Counted from the first letter of the stretch, positions 1-8,936 are shown. The stretch is 64,000 bases of DNA from DATARH01 sp963773625 (GCA_963773625.1 CAVZCJ010000013.1:248001-312000); one strand, 5' to 3'. Made by a program: numbers and translations. The notes: a model not told the origin generated them from the letters alone.

Positions 1-1
1 C

Positions 2-1144
2 GCCGCCGAGCCTAACATAGCCATGAGTACACTGCGCGGCTTCACCAGCGCTCAAAAGATTACCTCGGCCGAACGGCTCGCGCGTGGTAAGGGGCGCATC
101 CTGGCACCAGCGGCGGCGTTTGACGCCGACCTAATGTTGCTCAACGCGGCGGGCAACGCCATTGACCTCGAAAGCGGAATCGCGAGAACCCTGCAACCGG
201 AAGCGCTGTGCGCGAAGACGGCAGCGACGGCGCCGGGTGGCGATTGCCCACGATGGCGGCTCTTTCTCAAGGAAATCACCGCGGACGATGCAGAGCTACA
301 GTCCTATTTGCAGCGCGTCGTCGGCTATTGCCTCACGGGTCTTATAAACGAGCACGCGCTGTTCTTTCTGTATGGCACGGGGGCGAACGGCAAGGGCGTC
401 TTCCTCAACACACTGACGGGTGTCCTCGCTGATTATGCCAAGGTCGCGCCGGCCGATATGCTGGTCGAGAGCAAGAGTGATCGCCATCCGACCGACATGG
501 CGATGCTGCAAGGCGCGCGGCTTGTCGTCGCGCAGGAGACGAATGAGGGCCGCGCGTGGGATGAGGCCAAGGTCAAAGCACTGACAGGCGGCGATCCGGT
601 CACGGCGCAATTCATGCGGCAGAACTTCTTCACGTACCAGCCGCAGTTCAAGCTGATGGTAGCGAGCAACCACAAGCCGAAGTTGCGCGCGGTTGACGAG
701 GCGATGCGGCGGCGGCTGCATATGATCCCGTTCGCAGTGACGATCCCGCCTCAGCAGCGTGACGGCGACTTGCCGGCGAAGCTGCGCGAAGAATGGCCCG
801 GTATCCTGCAATGGGCAATTGACGGCTGCCGGGAATGGCGAACGCTCGGCAAGCTGGCGCCGCCTGCCGCCGTGGTGAGCCTCAGCGAAAGCTACCTCGC
901 ATCACAAGACGTGCTGTCGGAGTGGATCGAGGATTATTGCGCCCTCGGGCCAGACGAGTGGGCGAGTACCGAGGCGCTGTTCGATAGCTTCTGCCGGCAT
1001 CCTGCCGCGCAAAGCGGCGAGCGTTTGGGCAAGGTGCAGTTCGGCGATAAGCTGGAAAGCCATGGGTTGACGAGAAAACGGCAGGCCGGCACGGGCCAGC
1101 GGGGGTTCGCCGGTATCGGTCTTTACTCAGAAATGCCATGGTAA
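2..1144 (+). CDS. P4-family phage/plasmid primase-helicase, C-terminal part (5' end outside window)
   Basis: This is the helicase half of a D5/P4-type primase, which unwinds DNA and primes replication of a phage, satellite or plasmid. The frame is open from the window edge, and the first ATG (base 23) is probably internal. A Walker A motif GTGANGKG lies at 374-397. It is followed by the family-typical acidic stretch QETNEGRAWDE, a VASNHKPK segment and the arginine-rich AMRRRLHMIPF near base 700. The C-terminal ~80 residues resemble the winged-helix tail of these proteins. The N-terminal primase domain is not in the window. A long inverted repeat starts 10 bases after the stop. The family call is firm; which element it serves is inferred. 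Confidence 0.85.
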   Translation, partial: AAEPNIAMSTLRGFTSAQKITSAERLARGKGRILAPAAAFDADLMLLNAAGNAIDLESGIARTLQPEALCAKTAATAPGGDCPRWRLFLKEITADDAELQSYLQRVVGYCLTGLINEHALFFLYGTGANGKGVFLNTLTGVLADYAKVAPADMLVESKSDRHPTDMAMLQGARLVVAQETNEGRAWDEAKVKALTGGDPVTAQFMRQNFFTYQPQFKLMVASNHKPKLRAVDEAMRRRLHMIPFAVTIPPQQRDGDLPAKLREEWPGILQWAIDGCREWRTLGKLAPPAAVVSLSESYLASQDVLSEWIEDYCALGPDEWASTEALFDSFCRHPAAQSGERLGKVQFGDKLESHGLTRKRQAGTGQRGFAGIGLYSEMPW

Positions 1145-1153
1145 AGCGGCGGT

Positions 1154-1241
1154 GTGACGTCTGTGACGTTTATTCCCGTATCACCCGTACGCAAGTCCGA
1201 ACGTATACGGGTGATAAGGGAATAAACGTCACAGACGTCAC
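1154..1241. repeat. 36-bp near-perfect inverted repeat after the primase gene
   Basis: The arms at 1154-1189 and 1206-1241 are reverse complements with a single mismatch, around a 16-base spacer. Each arm contains the submotif GTGACGTCTGTGACG, itself an overlapping repeat of TGACG. No T-run follows, so a simple intrinsic terminator is unlikely. The position just after a replication gene fits a protein-binding site, a cruciform or an element-specific replication signal, but the function is not known. Confidence 0.85.
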
Positions 1242-1304
1242 AGAGACCCCTCTGGCTGGCGACTGTGGCGAGAAAACCATGCCCCGGCCCGCTGCGTGAT
1301 CGCT

Positions 1305-1390
1305 CACTACATCGCCCGCGTAGTGCCATTACAATCCCTGCCGGCTCCCCCCGTCATGCCGCACTACATCCTCCGCGTGGTGCCATTACA
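1305..1390. repeat. Two imperfect 29-bp direct repeats
   Basis: Copies at 1305-1333 and 1362-1390 share CACTACATC, CCGCGT and GTGCCATTACA, with 3 mismatches over 29 bases. The period is 57 bases. An open frame runs through both copies, but its composition and lack of a ribosome site give no reason to call a protein. Function unknown. Confidence 0.6.
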
Positions 1391-1755
1391 TCCGAACGCG
1401 ACCATGCCCCACAATTCGCCGACCAGAATTTGGCCTTCCTGGCCGAGCCTGCCTAACTTTCGACCGTGCCATTTGACGACCCGCAAATTAGGCTCATTCT
1501 AAACTAACCCCTTGGCTGCGCTTGTCGTCGCGATCTGGCCTCGCCGTGTCCGGCCGTAACATTTTGCCTAACCCATAAGGCTCACTTTGTAGGTATTCTA
1601 ATACCCCACATCCGGGGCAGCACGTCTCAACGCGCCTATGACAGTGAATGCGAGGCATTCTCAACAACGAATATGCCTCCGCATATGCGCAACTCTTGGT
1701 TGTTTACAATCGCGTGTTCTCGCGGTATCGTGCCCCATCGATCTAGGAGGACACG
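1391..1755. other. Non-coding stretch with scattered GCCTAAC/TAAGGCTCA words
   Basis: No convincing gene is seen. The word GCCTAAC occurs near 1451 and 1566 (and once at base 10), and related AGGCTCA words lie near 1490 and 1580. The stretch is more AT-rich than its surroundings toward 1560-1720. It could hold replication or regulatory sites of the element carrying the primase, but nothing decisive is visible. Confidence 0.3.
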
Positions 1756-1918
1756 ATGCACGACGAACCGACAGCGATCAGGGACTGGCAGATCAACGCG
1801 CACCTAGCTCTCGTGATCCTCTGCGAAACGCTCGACGCCCGGCCCGACAACGCCGAGGCTCGATCCCGATCTACTCGACGCGCTGCATAAACGTCTCGAC
1901 GATTTCGCCAGTCGCTAA
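1756..1918 (+). pseudogene. Small unknown protein gene, frame broken near 1861
   Basis: A strong ribosome site (AGGAGG, 1746-1751) sits before ATG 1756. The frame reads MHDEPTAIRDWQINAHLALV and continues to DNAEA, then stops at 1890 as a 44-residue product. One base further on, the adjacent frame continues as DPDLLDALHKRLDDFASR and stops at 1918. Together they read as a coherent helical protein of about 53 residues, so a one-base shift is likely. Function unknown; it may be a mobile-element accessory gene. Confidence 0.45.
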
Positions 1919-2018
1919 CTGGCCTATACCTCGGCCTTATCGTTATACGAGGATGGCAGATGCGTTCAGCCTGGCTTGCGGTCTGCGATAGCGGCCCTCC
2001 AGCCGACCCGCTCCTAGC

Positions 2019-2720
2019 TCAGCGCTTCCACACGTCCATCAGGGCGGCGGGCGCCAAGGCGGTATAGGTGACGGTGTGCTTGATCTCGCGGTGCCCCAGC
2101 ACGGCTTGGATCAGCCGCGTCTCGACGCCGCGGTTCGCCAGCGCATAGCCGGTTGCGTGTCTGAGCATGTGGGGATGAACCGGCCCCGGCTCGAATAGCC
2201 CAGCCGATAGCCTCGCCAGCGTCTTACGAAAGCCTGCCGTGGTCATTGGCAGCGTGCGTTCGTTGACGAACACGAACTGGCCCTCGCGCGCTTTCCATAG
2301 CTGACGCAGCCCGCGTATCTCGCGCTCGTCCATCGGCGATGCGGTGTTCACGCCGTTCTTTAGGCGACGCACGTGAATGGCGCTCGTGTCAAAGTCCACC
2401 TGGCTCCAGCGCAGCCCGACCAGCTCGCCGGCCCTGAGCCCATGCCGATAGGCAACCCACACCATCAAGGCATCGCGTGCGCCATGCCGACCGTACACTT
2501 TGGCGCGCTGGTATAGCTTCTCGACTTCGGCCGGCGTCAGATACTCGCGGTCTCGCACGTCGGCATTCCGTTGCCGCTTCGGCGGTGCTGTCCCATTTAC
2601 GGCACTTGGCCCTATCTCAACCAGCCGTAATCCGTGGCGGTTTCCCTCGCCTCGTTTGGGTGCATTGTCCCGTCTTGGGGCATTTACGGGACAGTCTGCC
2701 TTGGCCTCGATCGCGGTCAT
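2019..2720 (-). CDS. FimB-like small tyrosine recombinase/integrase
   Basis: This is a compact site-specific recombinase of 233 residues with little beyond the catalytic domain. The first catalytic Arg is in AYRHGLRAGELVGLRW, a Lys lies in the strand after VRRLKNG, the HxxR box is HPHMLRHATG, the next His is in VLGHREIKHT and the nucleophilic Tyr is in TYTALAP. The start at 2720 is preceded by GGGAG; an open frame extends upstream but lacks this signal. The lack of an N-terminal core-binding domain is usual for FimB/FimE-length recombinases. Several TGTCCC/GGGACA words lie in its 5' end. It probably mobilises or inverts local DNA, but its target site is unknown. Confidence 0.85.
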   Translation of the reverse strand: MTAIEAKADCPVNAPRRDNAPKRGEGNRHGLRLVEIGPSAVNGTAPPKRQRNADVRDREYLTPAEVEKLYQRAKVYGRHGARDALMVWVAYRHGLRAGELVGLRWSQVDFDTSAIHVRRLKNGVNTASPMDEREIRGLRQLWKAREGQFVFVNERTLPMTTAGFRKTLARLSAGLFEPGPVHPHMLRHATGYALANRGVETRLIQAVLGHREIKHTVTYTALAPAALMDVWKR

Positions 2721-2855
2721 GTGCGCGCGCTCCCAAGTAAATAATGGGACAGTCTGCGCTAGCGTCGTCCGAATAGTAAAGCGGCATCGCTCGAAAATCG
2801 GCTGAATTATAGTAAATGTTCCTAATACTCGCGCTCGCGTATACACGCGGAGACC

Positions 2856-2888
2856 GGGGGTGGGGGGGCGGGTAGGGTCGGGATAGGG
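2856..2888 (+). other. G-quadruplex-type G-rich tract
   Basis: Six consecutive G runs of 5, 7, 3, 3, 3 and 3 bases are separated by loops of 1 to 3 bases. This fits the standard G4 pattern on the + strand. It lies about 135 bases upstream of the divergent integrase start, in a gene-free region. A role in transcription, replication or recombination is possible but unproven. Confidence 0.6.
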
Positions 2889-3573
2889 TCGCTTTGGGCG
2901 TGATCACAAGAGCAGAATGTCGCGAGACGCTTCTAAATACCTTACCACAATTGTGGTTCCGCCGGCATTTGCGGCGGCAGCGCCAAGCTCATTTTCGCGA
3001 GTTACGCAACGGCAAGCGGCGCGCCCCCGGTGGCGGTGTTGCCATGAGTGGCGCCGCGTTCACGCTCCGCATCAGGCGCCCCCCACCGCGGTCGATCCAT
3101 GAAGTGAGGCTCCCCGCAGGCAGCTATAGCGCCTAAGGCGCGGCGCGTGTCGAGAAGCTGAGTCCGGATCATCAATGGCGGGCCGCTGGAGGGGACAAGC
3201 TTCACTCTTGATGCGAGCGCGGTTGTGCGCCTGGCGCATGACAATCCTGGCCGGCTGGCGTTGGTGAAGGACGACTGACGGCGATGGCGTGGTCACTGTC
3301 ACACGAGGCGATGGCGCGCGGGCCTGCCGTCCGGCCGTTGAAACGGCGTGTCGCCGATCCCTATTGACGCCTGCGCCGTGAGCGGCGACGACGTGGCGAA
3401 TAAATGCCACAACGCGTGTCAAGGCTACTGAGCATGAGCTAGGCATTTGTGATCGGTCATTGCTTTTGGTTGCCGCCCTTCCGAAGGCGGCCCTAGCGGT
3501 GCTGGCCTACTTCTGTGGCCTTGGCGATCTAGGCAGATTGCCCTCGGTGTACGAGGCCGTGATCGAACAACAG
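2889..3573. other. Gene-free stretch with a possible 3' gene remnant
   Basis: No complete gene is convincing here. On the + strand an open frame ending at 3603 reads SLLLVAALPKAALAVLAYFC and then GLGDLGRLPSVYEAVIEQQL. This looks like the tail of a real protein without a start, so it may be a truncated gene from an earlier rearrangement. The rest shows no promoter, RNA gene or repeat that I can support. Confidence 0.3.
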
Positions 3574-3807
3574 CTAGCCTCGGCCGGCGAAACGGCAGAG
3601 TAGGCGCACAGAGAGATGGCATGGTTTGACGATTGTTTTGCCAGCTACGTCGTGCCAGCCGATAAGCGCAGCTATCGCAACTGCCGACACAGAATATGTC
3701 GGACCGAGGGAGATTATCCCTGTCTCATAGAGGATACCGAGAACGGCGCCGAGGACGCTTATCCCCGCGATCAGCGCGCCAACCACACGGTCAATATCTA
3801 CTGCCAT
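3574..3807 (-). CDS. Small membrane protein, unknown
   Basis: A 77-residue frame begins MAVDIDRVVGALIAGISVLG and contains two hydrophobic segments (about residues 8-26 and 38-50), so a two-pass inner-membrane protein is plausible. A GGCGGA sequence lies a few bases before the ATG. The last ~20 residues look less natural and overlap the tail of an opposing open frame, so the 3' end may be wrong. It lies upstream of no recognisable partner, and the function is unknown. Confidence 0.4.
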   Translation of the reverse strand: MAVDIDRVVGALIAGISVLGAVLGILYETGIISLGPTYSVSAVAIAALIGWHDVAGKTIVKPCHLSVRLLCRFAGRG

Positions 3808-3852
3808 GTGATCCGCCGGAACACCATATCTCGAATGCGTGCACTCATACCC

Positions 3853-4014
3853 TCACATGCCCGGATGCTGAGGGTCCATGAAGCGAACGTGCGCCGGAGG
3901 TGCGAGCTGATAACGGATCGATGCGACCGTCCATGTTACGGCCAGGATCGTGACCGCAATTGCTGCGGCAGTGCTGGCGGCTATCAGTACCTTTAGGGCT
4001 CTGCTCTCCGCCAT
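3853..4014 (-). CDS. Small single-pass membrane protein, unknown
   Basis: This is a 53-residue product starting MAESRALKVLIAASTAAAIA, with one long hydrophobic helix (about 7-30) and a short proline-containing tail. GAGGG lies 7 bases before ATG 4014; the longer upstream start lacks such a signal. It follows the alpha/beta hydrolase gene on the same strand by 41 bases, so co-transcription is likely. Function unknown. Confidence 0.45.
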   Translation of the reverse strand: MAESRALKVLIAASTAAAIAVTILAVTWTVASIRYQLAPPAHVRFMDPQHPGM

Positions 4015-4055
4015 CGTTTTGCCCTCATGCTCTGGCCGCTCACGCCCAGCCCGCC

Positions 4056-4937
4056 TCACTGCGCGTGGGCGGACTGAGGGTTAGGTGCAGTCCAGGTAAC
4101 AAGTGCCTCAATTGCCGCCGGCTCTGCGCCCCGCTGGAGCGCGGTTGTGTGACCTGCGCCCTCGATCTCGATCATTGTCTTCGGTTGACGGGCCGCAGCA
4201 TACAGACGCCGAGCCTCCGCGATCGGCACCTGATCGTCAGCAGTGCCGTGGACGATCATCACTGGCACCGTCACATTGCCGATCAGGGCTTCCGAGTTGT
4301 ACTGATCGCGGAGCAGCCATCGGTAGGGCAAGACCGGCGGGGCGTTCAGCTCGAATAAACGCAGTTCCGAGGCGAAAGCCGCGTTCAGCAAAAGACCAGC
4401 GGCCGGTCGCTCCGTGGCGAGTGCGACAGCTACGCCAGTGCCGAAACTTTCGCCGAAGATCGCGATCTTAGAACGCGGCGCCTTGCTACGGATGAAGTCG
4501 AAGGCAGCGCGAGCGTCGAGATCGATCCCAGCCTCGCTAGGCGTGCCGGTTGAGCTCCCGTAGCCACGGTAATCGATTGCGAGCGCGCCGAGCCCGGCTT
4601 TCTGGATATTTGGCAGACGCCACGGCGCCCAATCGGCCAGCGCCCCTGGGGTGCCGTGCAGGTACAGTACGACGCCGCTGCCATCCTTGGCCGGTGGCGC
4701 CCACCAGCCGACAATCTGCTCGCCGTCTTCCGTCTCAATGTTGACCGCGGAGAATTGCGCTAGGCCGGCGGCTTCCGGTGTCACATTGGTGCCGCCCAGA
4801 TAGTATTGAAATTCGCGTTGATGCGCCCAAAACCACGCGCACAAGCAGAGATAGAGGACAGCGGGGACGACCCCCGGCAGCGCAAGCCACCGCTTCGATG
4901 TTCGGTATCGTGAAAAGGGCAGGCTAATTGCTGGCAT
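4056..4937 (-). CDS. Membrane-anchored alpha/beta hydrolase (BEM46/ABHD-like)
   Basis: The 293-residue protein has an N-terminal membrane anchor (about residues 17-37), so the catalytic domain probably faces the periplasm. The oxyanion-hole region is LYLHGTPG, DYRGYGSSTG is characteristic of the BEM46/ABHD13-17 group, the nucleophile elbow is GESFGTG, the acid is in HGTADDQVP and the catalytic His is in EGAGHTT. All three catalytic positions are present, so it should be active, probably as an esterase or thioesterase of unknown substrate. It precedes a small membrane-protein gene on the same strand. Confidence 0.8.
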   Translation of the reverse strand: MPAISLPFSRYRTSKRWLALPGVVPAVLYLCLCAWFWAHQREFQYYLGGTNVTPEAAGLAQFSAVNIETEDGEQIVGWWAPPAKDGSGVVLYLHGTPGALADWAPWRLPNIQKAGLGALAIDYRGYGSSTGTPSEAGIDLDARAAFDFIRSKAPRSKIAIFGESFGTGVAVALATERPAAGLLLNAAFASELRLFELNAPPVLPYRWLLRDQYNSEALIGNVTVPVMIVHGTADDQVPIAEARRLYAAARQPKTMIEIEGAGHTTALQRGAEPAAIEALVTWTAPNPQSAHAQ

Positions 4938-5059
4938 ATATAGCGTCCCGCCTTTTGCGGAACGGTAGGCGAGCGCCGGTTAGCGAAATCCTGAAATGTC
5001 GGCTTCACCCATCAGGGTCGCGCGGCGGTGGACTTGCTGAGACCCGCCCGCTGGCTGTC

Positions 5060-5356
5060 TCAGCTTGGTCGCAAACCCCGGATCACCCAATAGGTCACCA
5101 GCGACCCAACTAGCAGCGTCAGTGGCGTTGACAGAACGTAGCCCCAAAGGTCGGAGGTTTGCCACTGCGAGCGCGCAATGCGAAAGGTGCCGCTAGTGCA
5201 AAGGTAGCCGTAGAGGTCGGAGCTGCAATCGGCGCCAATCCAGTATCCAGCGTGAATGAGCCAACCGGCCGACGCCGCAATCCAGAACCGTGCCAGTCCG
5301 ACTTGCAGTGTGGTCCCGTGGCGGACCAGCCTGAAGGCGCGGCCCTTGCTGCGCAA
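5060..5356 (-). CDS. Small membrane protein, possibly 5'-truncated
   Basis: The 98-residue frame has two hydrophobic segments, around residues 20-40 and 70-90, with two cysteines in the loop between them (ADCSSDLYGYLCTSG). The only start at the 5' end is TTG 5356, exactly where an IS5-family transposase remnant begins on the other strand. The gene may therefore have lost its true N-terminus when the element inserted or decayed. Function unknown. Confidence 0.4.
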   Translation of the reverse strand: MRSKGRAFRLVRHGTTLQVGLARFWIAASAGWLIHAGYWIGADCSSDLYGYLCTSGTFRIARSQWQTSDLWGYVLSTPLTLLVGSLVTYWVIRGLRPS

Positions 5357-5553
5357 TGGAGATCGTCAAGCGGAGCGACGACATGAAGGGCTTCGTCGTC
5401 CTGCCACGCCGCTGGGTGGTCGAGCGCACCTTCTCGTGGTTCGGCCGCAACCGGCGTCTCGCCAAGGACTTCGAGAACCTCGCCGAAACCCTGGCCACTT
5501 TCGTTACCCTCGCCTCCATCCAACTGGCCCTCAGGCGGCTTGCCAGGGCGTAG
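5356..5553 (+). pseudogene. IS5-family transposase, C-terminal remnant
   Basis: The frame encodes MEIVKRSDDMKGFVVLPRRW then VVERTFSWFGRNRRLAKDFE, the conserved last ~65 residues of IS5-family DDE transposases, including the YREK-like region with its catalytic Glu (WVVERTFSW). The N-terminal ~200 residues with the two catalytic Asp are absent, and the frame upstream is closed by a stop near 5332. No terminal inverted repeats could be assigned. It is an inactive fossil marking a past insertion. Confidence 0.8.
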
Positions 5554-5714
5554 GTCGTGACGATGAAGGTCTGCAAAGCATGGTAAGTCGACCTTCGCCA
5601 ACGCCCAGGACAGCGGCTGCCTTGCGCCGACAGCAGCCATTCGTCGAGTAACGAACAACCGACCGCGTCAAACCAAACCGGTCCTGCTGTGATAGCTCCC
5701 CGACCCACTTCCGG

Positions 5715-6607
5715 TCAGCGATCGAACCAACGATATTGTAACGTTATCAACATCTTCTGAAAGCCCCCGCCGTTGTGGGCGGTCAGCCAGCTCGACCAGG
5801 CAAACTTGGTGGACAATCCCTCAGCGATTGGTACTGAAAGGGTAAAGCCATAGCGCGTCACCACCTGAAATTCGTCTGCAGCAACGCCGTCCAGACTGGT
5901 GTTGCCGCCGAAATAGTGGGTGCCATCCGCTGCCAACCAGAAGTCCGGGCTTGAAGTTGTAGCCTGCGTGTACCTGAACAGCCCCTATTGGCTCCTGGCC
6001 GGACACATGGCCCCCGAAGAAATTCGTGTTGTCGGTGAATACCGAGACGCTAGCCGATCCCTCCACAAACCAATTGCCGATCGGTTGCGACAGGCCGATC
6101 TCAGGTTTGAACGCCCATCGATTGGAGCCGATGTTGACCGCATGCTGCGGGTTGTAATCGCCCGTGGGTGCCAGGATGCTAAGGCTCATGCCGAGCGTGG
6201 TAGTCGGCTCGCGTCGCGCGAATTCGGCCGGCGTTTGCGCGGGGTTGCCAAAGATGTTTGCAGTGAACCGCAACGCCAGGTCCCCGAGCCCGACCGGGTG
6301 ACTTGATGACTTTGCTCGAAGACGTTTCCGCTGACATCGCCATGGAAATACGGCAGCAGTATAGCTGCACTGGCCGTGTGCCCGAGCAGGTCAAAGCTAC
6401 GATCATAAGCGAGAGTTCCGAGGTTAACCGATGCCTCGACACCTGTAACGGGGAGCGATGATCAAGCGAAATGCTGCCGGTGGTATGTGCGTAAGTCGTG
6501 CTCAGGAAGTTGGTGCCGATCGGCAAGGCCGAGTACGATCGCGGCTCCATATCCTGGGCGCGCGCTCCCCCCGCACTTGAGAGAAGCATGGCTACCGCGA
6601 CGACCAC
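5715..6607 (-). pseudogene. Outer-membrane MetA-pathway transporter-like protein (PF13557-like), frame broken three times
   Basis: The three frames on the minus strand join into one outer-membrane beta-barrel protein of about 290 residues with a signal peptide (SSAGGARAQDMEP cleavage region). Breaks lie near 6457, 6300 and 5945. The protein resembles the phenol meta-degradation transporter family: SLSILAPTGDYNPQHAVNIG, NRWAFKPEIGLSQPIGNWFV and the terminal MLITLQYRWFDR are typical. All three breaks are one-base shifts, so this may be an intact gene spoiled by sequence errors or a true pseudogene. It is last in a run of same-strand envelope genes behind the Fnr-type site at 8923. Confidence 0.7.
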
Positions 6608-6664
6608 TGTGACCGGGAAAGGAAACCGAAGCCCTGTTTCCCGGTCAATTGGCGTAACGCCAAC

Positions 6665-7978
6665 TCAGGCGGTGTCAGACCGGCGCGCCGATGACGGCTG
6701 GCCGTTTCGCGGCAGTCCCAAACCTTGCCGATCTTCCTGTGATGCCGCTGCCCGGTCGTGGTCATCGAAGTCCGAGCGCTTGATGCCCTGGTCGAGATGA
6801 TCGAGATACTCCCGAACTGCGGCGCGGCGGTCGTCTACCGTGATCGTGTCGGCGAGACCGACCAGGGTTGCCCTCAAACGCCTATCGACCTGGACCGAAG
6901 TTGCCCCGAATTGGCGAATTTCATCAAACGACAGGGCCAGATAGTCCTGCCATGTCGGGACCGGGAAAGTGACCCTGATCCTGCCAGTCTCGTCGCGGAT
7001 ATAGCCAGCGTCGAGCTCCCGCCGCCCCAGCCGCCGCAGCAGGTCCTCGATCTGATCGAGCGCCTGCACCGCCGTTGTCGGGTCGTTGACTGCTGGCGAC
7101 AGTGCCCGGATGGCAATATCGACTAGCAGCCGAATGGCATATTTCGGATCCTGCGCGAACGAGCGTGAGGTCGCGAGGTTAACCGCCTGCCACAGCGCCT
7201 TTTCGGGCAATTGCCGTCTCGCCCCGTGGACGCGCAGCAGGACGGCGTCTTCCATCAGCGTGTCACCGACACCCAACTCGATCGCCACCACAGCATCGGC
7301 GCTTTGGGCAAGGCGCACCAGCGCAGTGAAATCGAAGCTGGCGATCACCTGCGGCTCGCCTGAGTAGGTCAGCACCTGGGTCGGCGGGCCTAGCTCCACC
7401 GGGAGGTGCAGCCTCTTCTCGGTCGAGAGTTGCGCCGTCGGCTATCCGCGGGAACATCGCGCGAATGACCGAGCGGCCCGCGCGCCAATGGTCTGCAGCA
7501 CGTTCTGGATCTGCAAATCGCTAATGCTCTGAATCAGCCTGGCGAAGGCCAGCATGCTGATGACCAGCAGGCCCCCGACCAGCAAAGTCGAGAACAACGG
7601 CACCGTCCCAGAGCCGCCACGATCGGTCCAGATCAGTGCCACCAGCGAGTAGACAAACGTCGCGACGAAGACGCCAAGCGTATGAAAGAGCGTCGGGCTA
7701 TTGGCAAACTCGACGGCCAATCGCGGCGAATAGGCAACCGCGCTGAACTGGACAAGGACAAAGGCGATCGCAAACACGATCCCGGTAAGGGCCAACATGC
7801 CGGAACTGACCGCCGAGAAGAACGCGAGCGCCGCTCCGACCGACATCCCGTGCGCGTAGGTGGCGAGATAGGCTTGCTCGAGCCGCGGCAGCAAGAAACC
7901 GGCGGTCACGCTGGCCGCCGTGTAGATCATCGGGATCAGCCACAGCGGGATGGATCTGCTGGCTCTCATCTCCGGCAC
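6665..7978 (-). CDS. DUF2254 predicted membrane protein (reading frame broken twice)
   Basis: The N-terminal part carries four hydrophobic helices, as in DUF2254. The C-terminal cytoplasmic part has family signatures such as AIRALSPAVNDPTTAVQALD, DQIEDLLRRLGRREL and RVTFPVPTWQDYLAL. One-base breaks near 7466 and 7405 split the frame. A better-placed ATG at 8019, with AAGGAG eight bases upstream, starts a 16-codon frame that would need one further shift to join this one. DUF2254 proteins have no established function. The gene follows the 8060-8854 membrane gene on the same strand and could share its promoter. Confidence 0.75.
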
Positions 7979-8059
7979 GCATCGCAGCCGGAATATGCAT
8001 GACCTGCCAACACACGCATCGTGGTCTCCTTAGGTTGCCACGGGTGATAGGTCAGTGCA

Positions 8060-8854
8060 CTACGCACCGGCTCGTCTACCGCTGACCAGGCGCGCACGTC
8101 TGTCTGGTTCATCGCCAAGGCGCCGCCGATCATCCTTTGCCGTCACGGGAGTTTCGGGGCGCTCTGGGGCCAAGGTCTGGACAAGAGCGACAAACTGCTC
8201 GTGGGCGCGGGTGTTCGGGTCACGGATCTCGTCGATTGTGTTCTCCTCGGCCAGGCGGCCGAGCCGCACGAGCGTTTGAATGTGCTGCCTTCGGGTCAGC
8301 CACAGCGAAGTGCGGCGGCGCCGGAACAGGGCGCGAAATAGTTCACCCTCACCGAACAGTGCATTGATTTCCACGGCTGTGACGTAGACGAGGAACAGGA
8401 CCAGGATCCAAAGCTGGACGAACAGAAAGCGGTGCCAGGTCAACCCCTCCTGTAGGCGCCAGGCGATGAACCCCGTCACCTGGCCCGTTTCGTAGGCGTG
8501 GTGAATAAAGTTCTCCAAGAATCGGACGATGAAGACGACGAACCAATAAGCCAGGGTTTTGAACAGAATCGGCAGAACCAAGGGTGCGTTGTCAAAGCGT
8601 CGCAGCAACGGCATCTTTTCGGCCACCAATACTGCCTTGCCGACAATGAGTGCGGTCGTGGTCGCGATCAGAAACCCCCCTAATCTGAGGGAATAGTCGG
8701 CCAGAATTAGATTAGTCGAAAAGACAATCAGATTGAACCCGACGGCAAAAAAGATGGTCGGCGGGATGACGTGACGGAACTCCGTCGCAACGACGTGGAC
8801 AACGCGTCGGGCACCCCGGGGCGTCGCGTTGGGTAAGTGTCGTTCCAGGCTCAT
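8060..8854 (-). CDS. Integral membrane protein, unknown
   Basis: About 264 residues from the internal start MSLERHLPNATPRGARRVVH, with five or so membrane helices: around residues 27-45, 50-72, 95-115, 150-172 and one possible re-entrant segment. A charged cytoplasmic tail follows, rich in Arg and Asp and containing LTRRQHIQTLVRLGRLAEEN. It has no enzyme motif. A frame extends upstream to 8923 but runs into the Fnr-type palindrome, which argues for the shorter start. It is first in a probable operon with DUF2254 and the outer-membrane protein gene. Confidence 0.6.
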   Translation of the reverse strand: MSLERHLPNATPRGARRVVHVVATEFRHVIPPTIFFAVGFNLIVFSTNLILADYSLRLGGFLIATTTALIVGKAVLVAEKMPLLRRFDNAPLVLPILFKTLAYWFVVFIVRFLENFIHHAYETGQVTGFIAWRLQEGLTWHRFLFVQLWILVLFLVYVTAVEINALFGEGELFRALFRRRRTSLWLTRRQHIQTLVRLGRLAEENTIDEIRDPNTRAHEQFVALVQTLAPERPETPVTAKDDRRRLGDEPDRRARLVSGRRAGA

Positions 8855-8922
8855 TGGCCGACTCGATTTCTCAGCGGACACTAGTTCTGTGCGCACTGAG
8901 CAGGTTGCCGATGGTAGCAGCA

Positions 8923-8936
8923 TTGACCTAGGTCAA
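8923..8936 (-). promoter_or_regulatory. Fnr/FixK-type binding site
   Basis: A perfect 14-bp palindrome, TTGACCTAGGTCAA, matches the Crp/Fnr-family pattern TTGAY-N4-RTCAA. It lies 69-82 bases before the start of the 8060-8854 membrane gene, a suitable distance for an activator site. It is one of three such sites within 3.2 kb. Confidence 0.65.

Noticed and set aside
1305..1390. CRISPR array
   Set aside because: Only two imperfect copies with a 28-base interval, and no leader or cas genes. No array was seen anywhere in the window.
1638..1991. 117-codon frame
   Set aside because: It overlaps the small gene at 1756 that has a strong ribosome site, and its own start has none.
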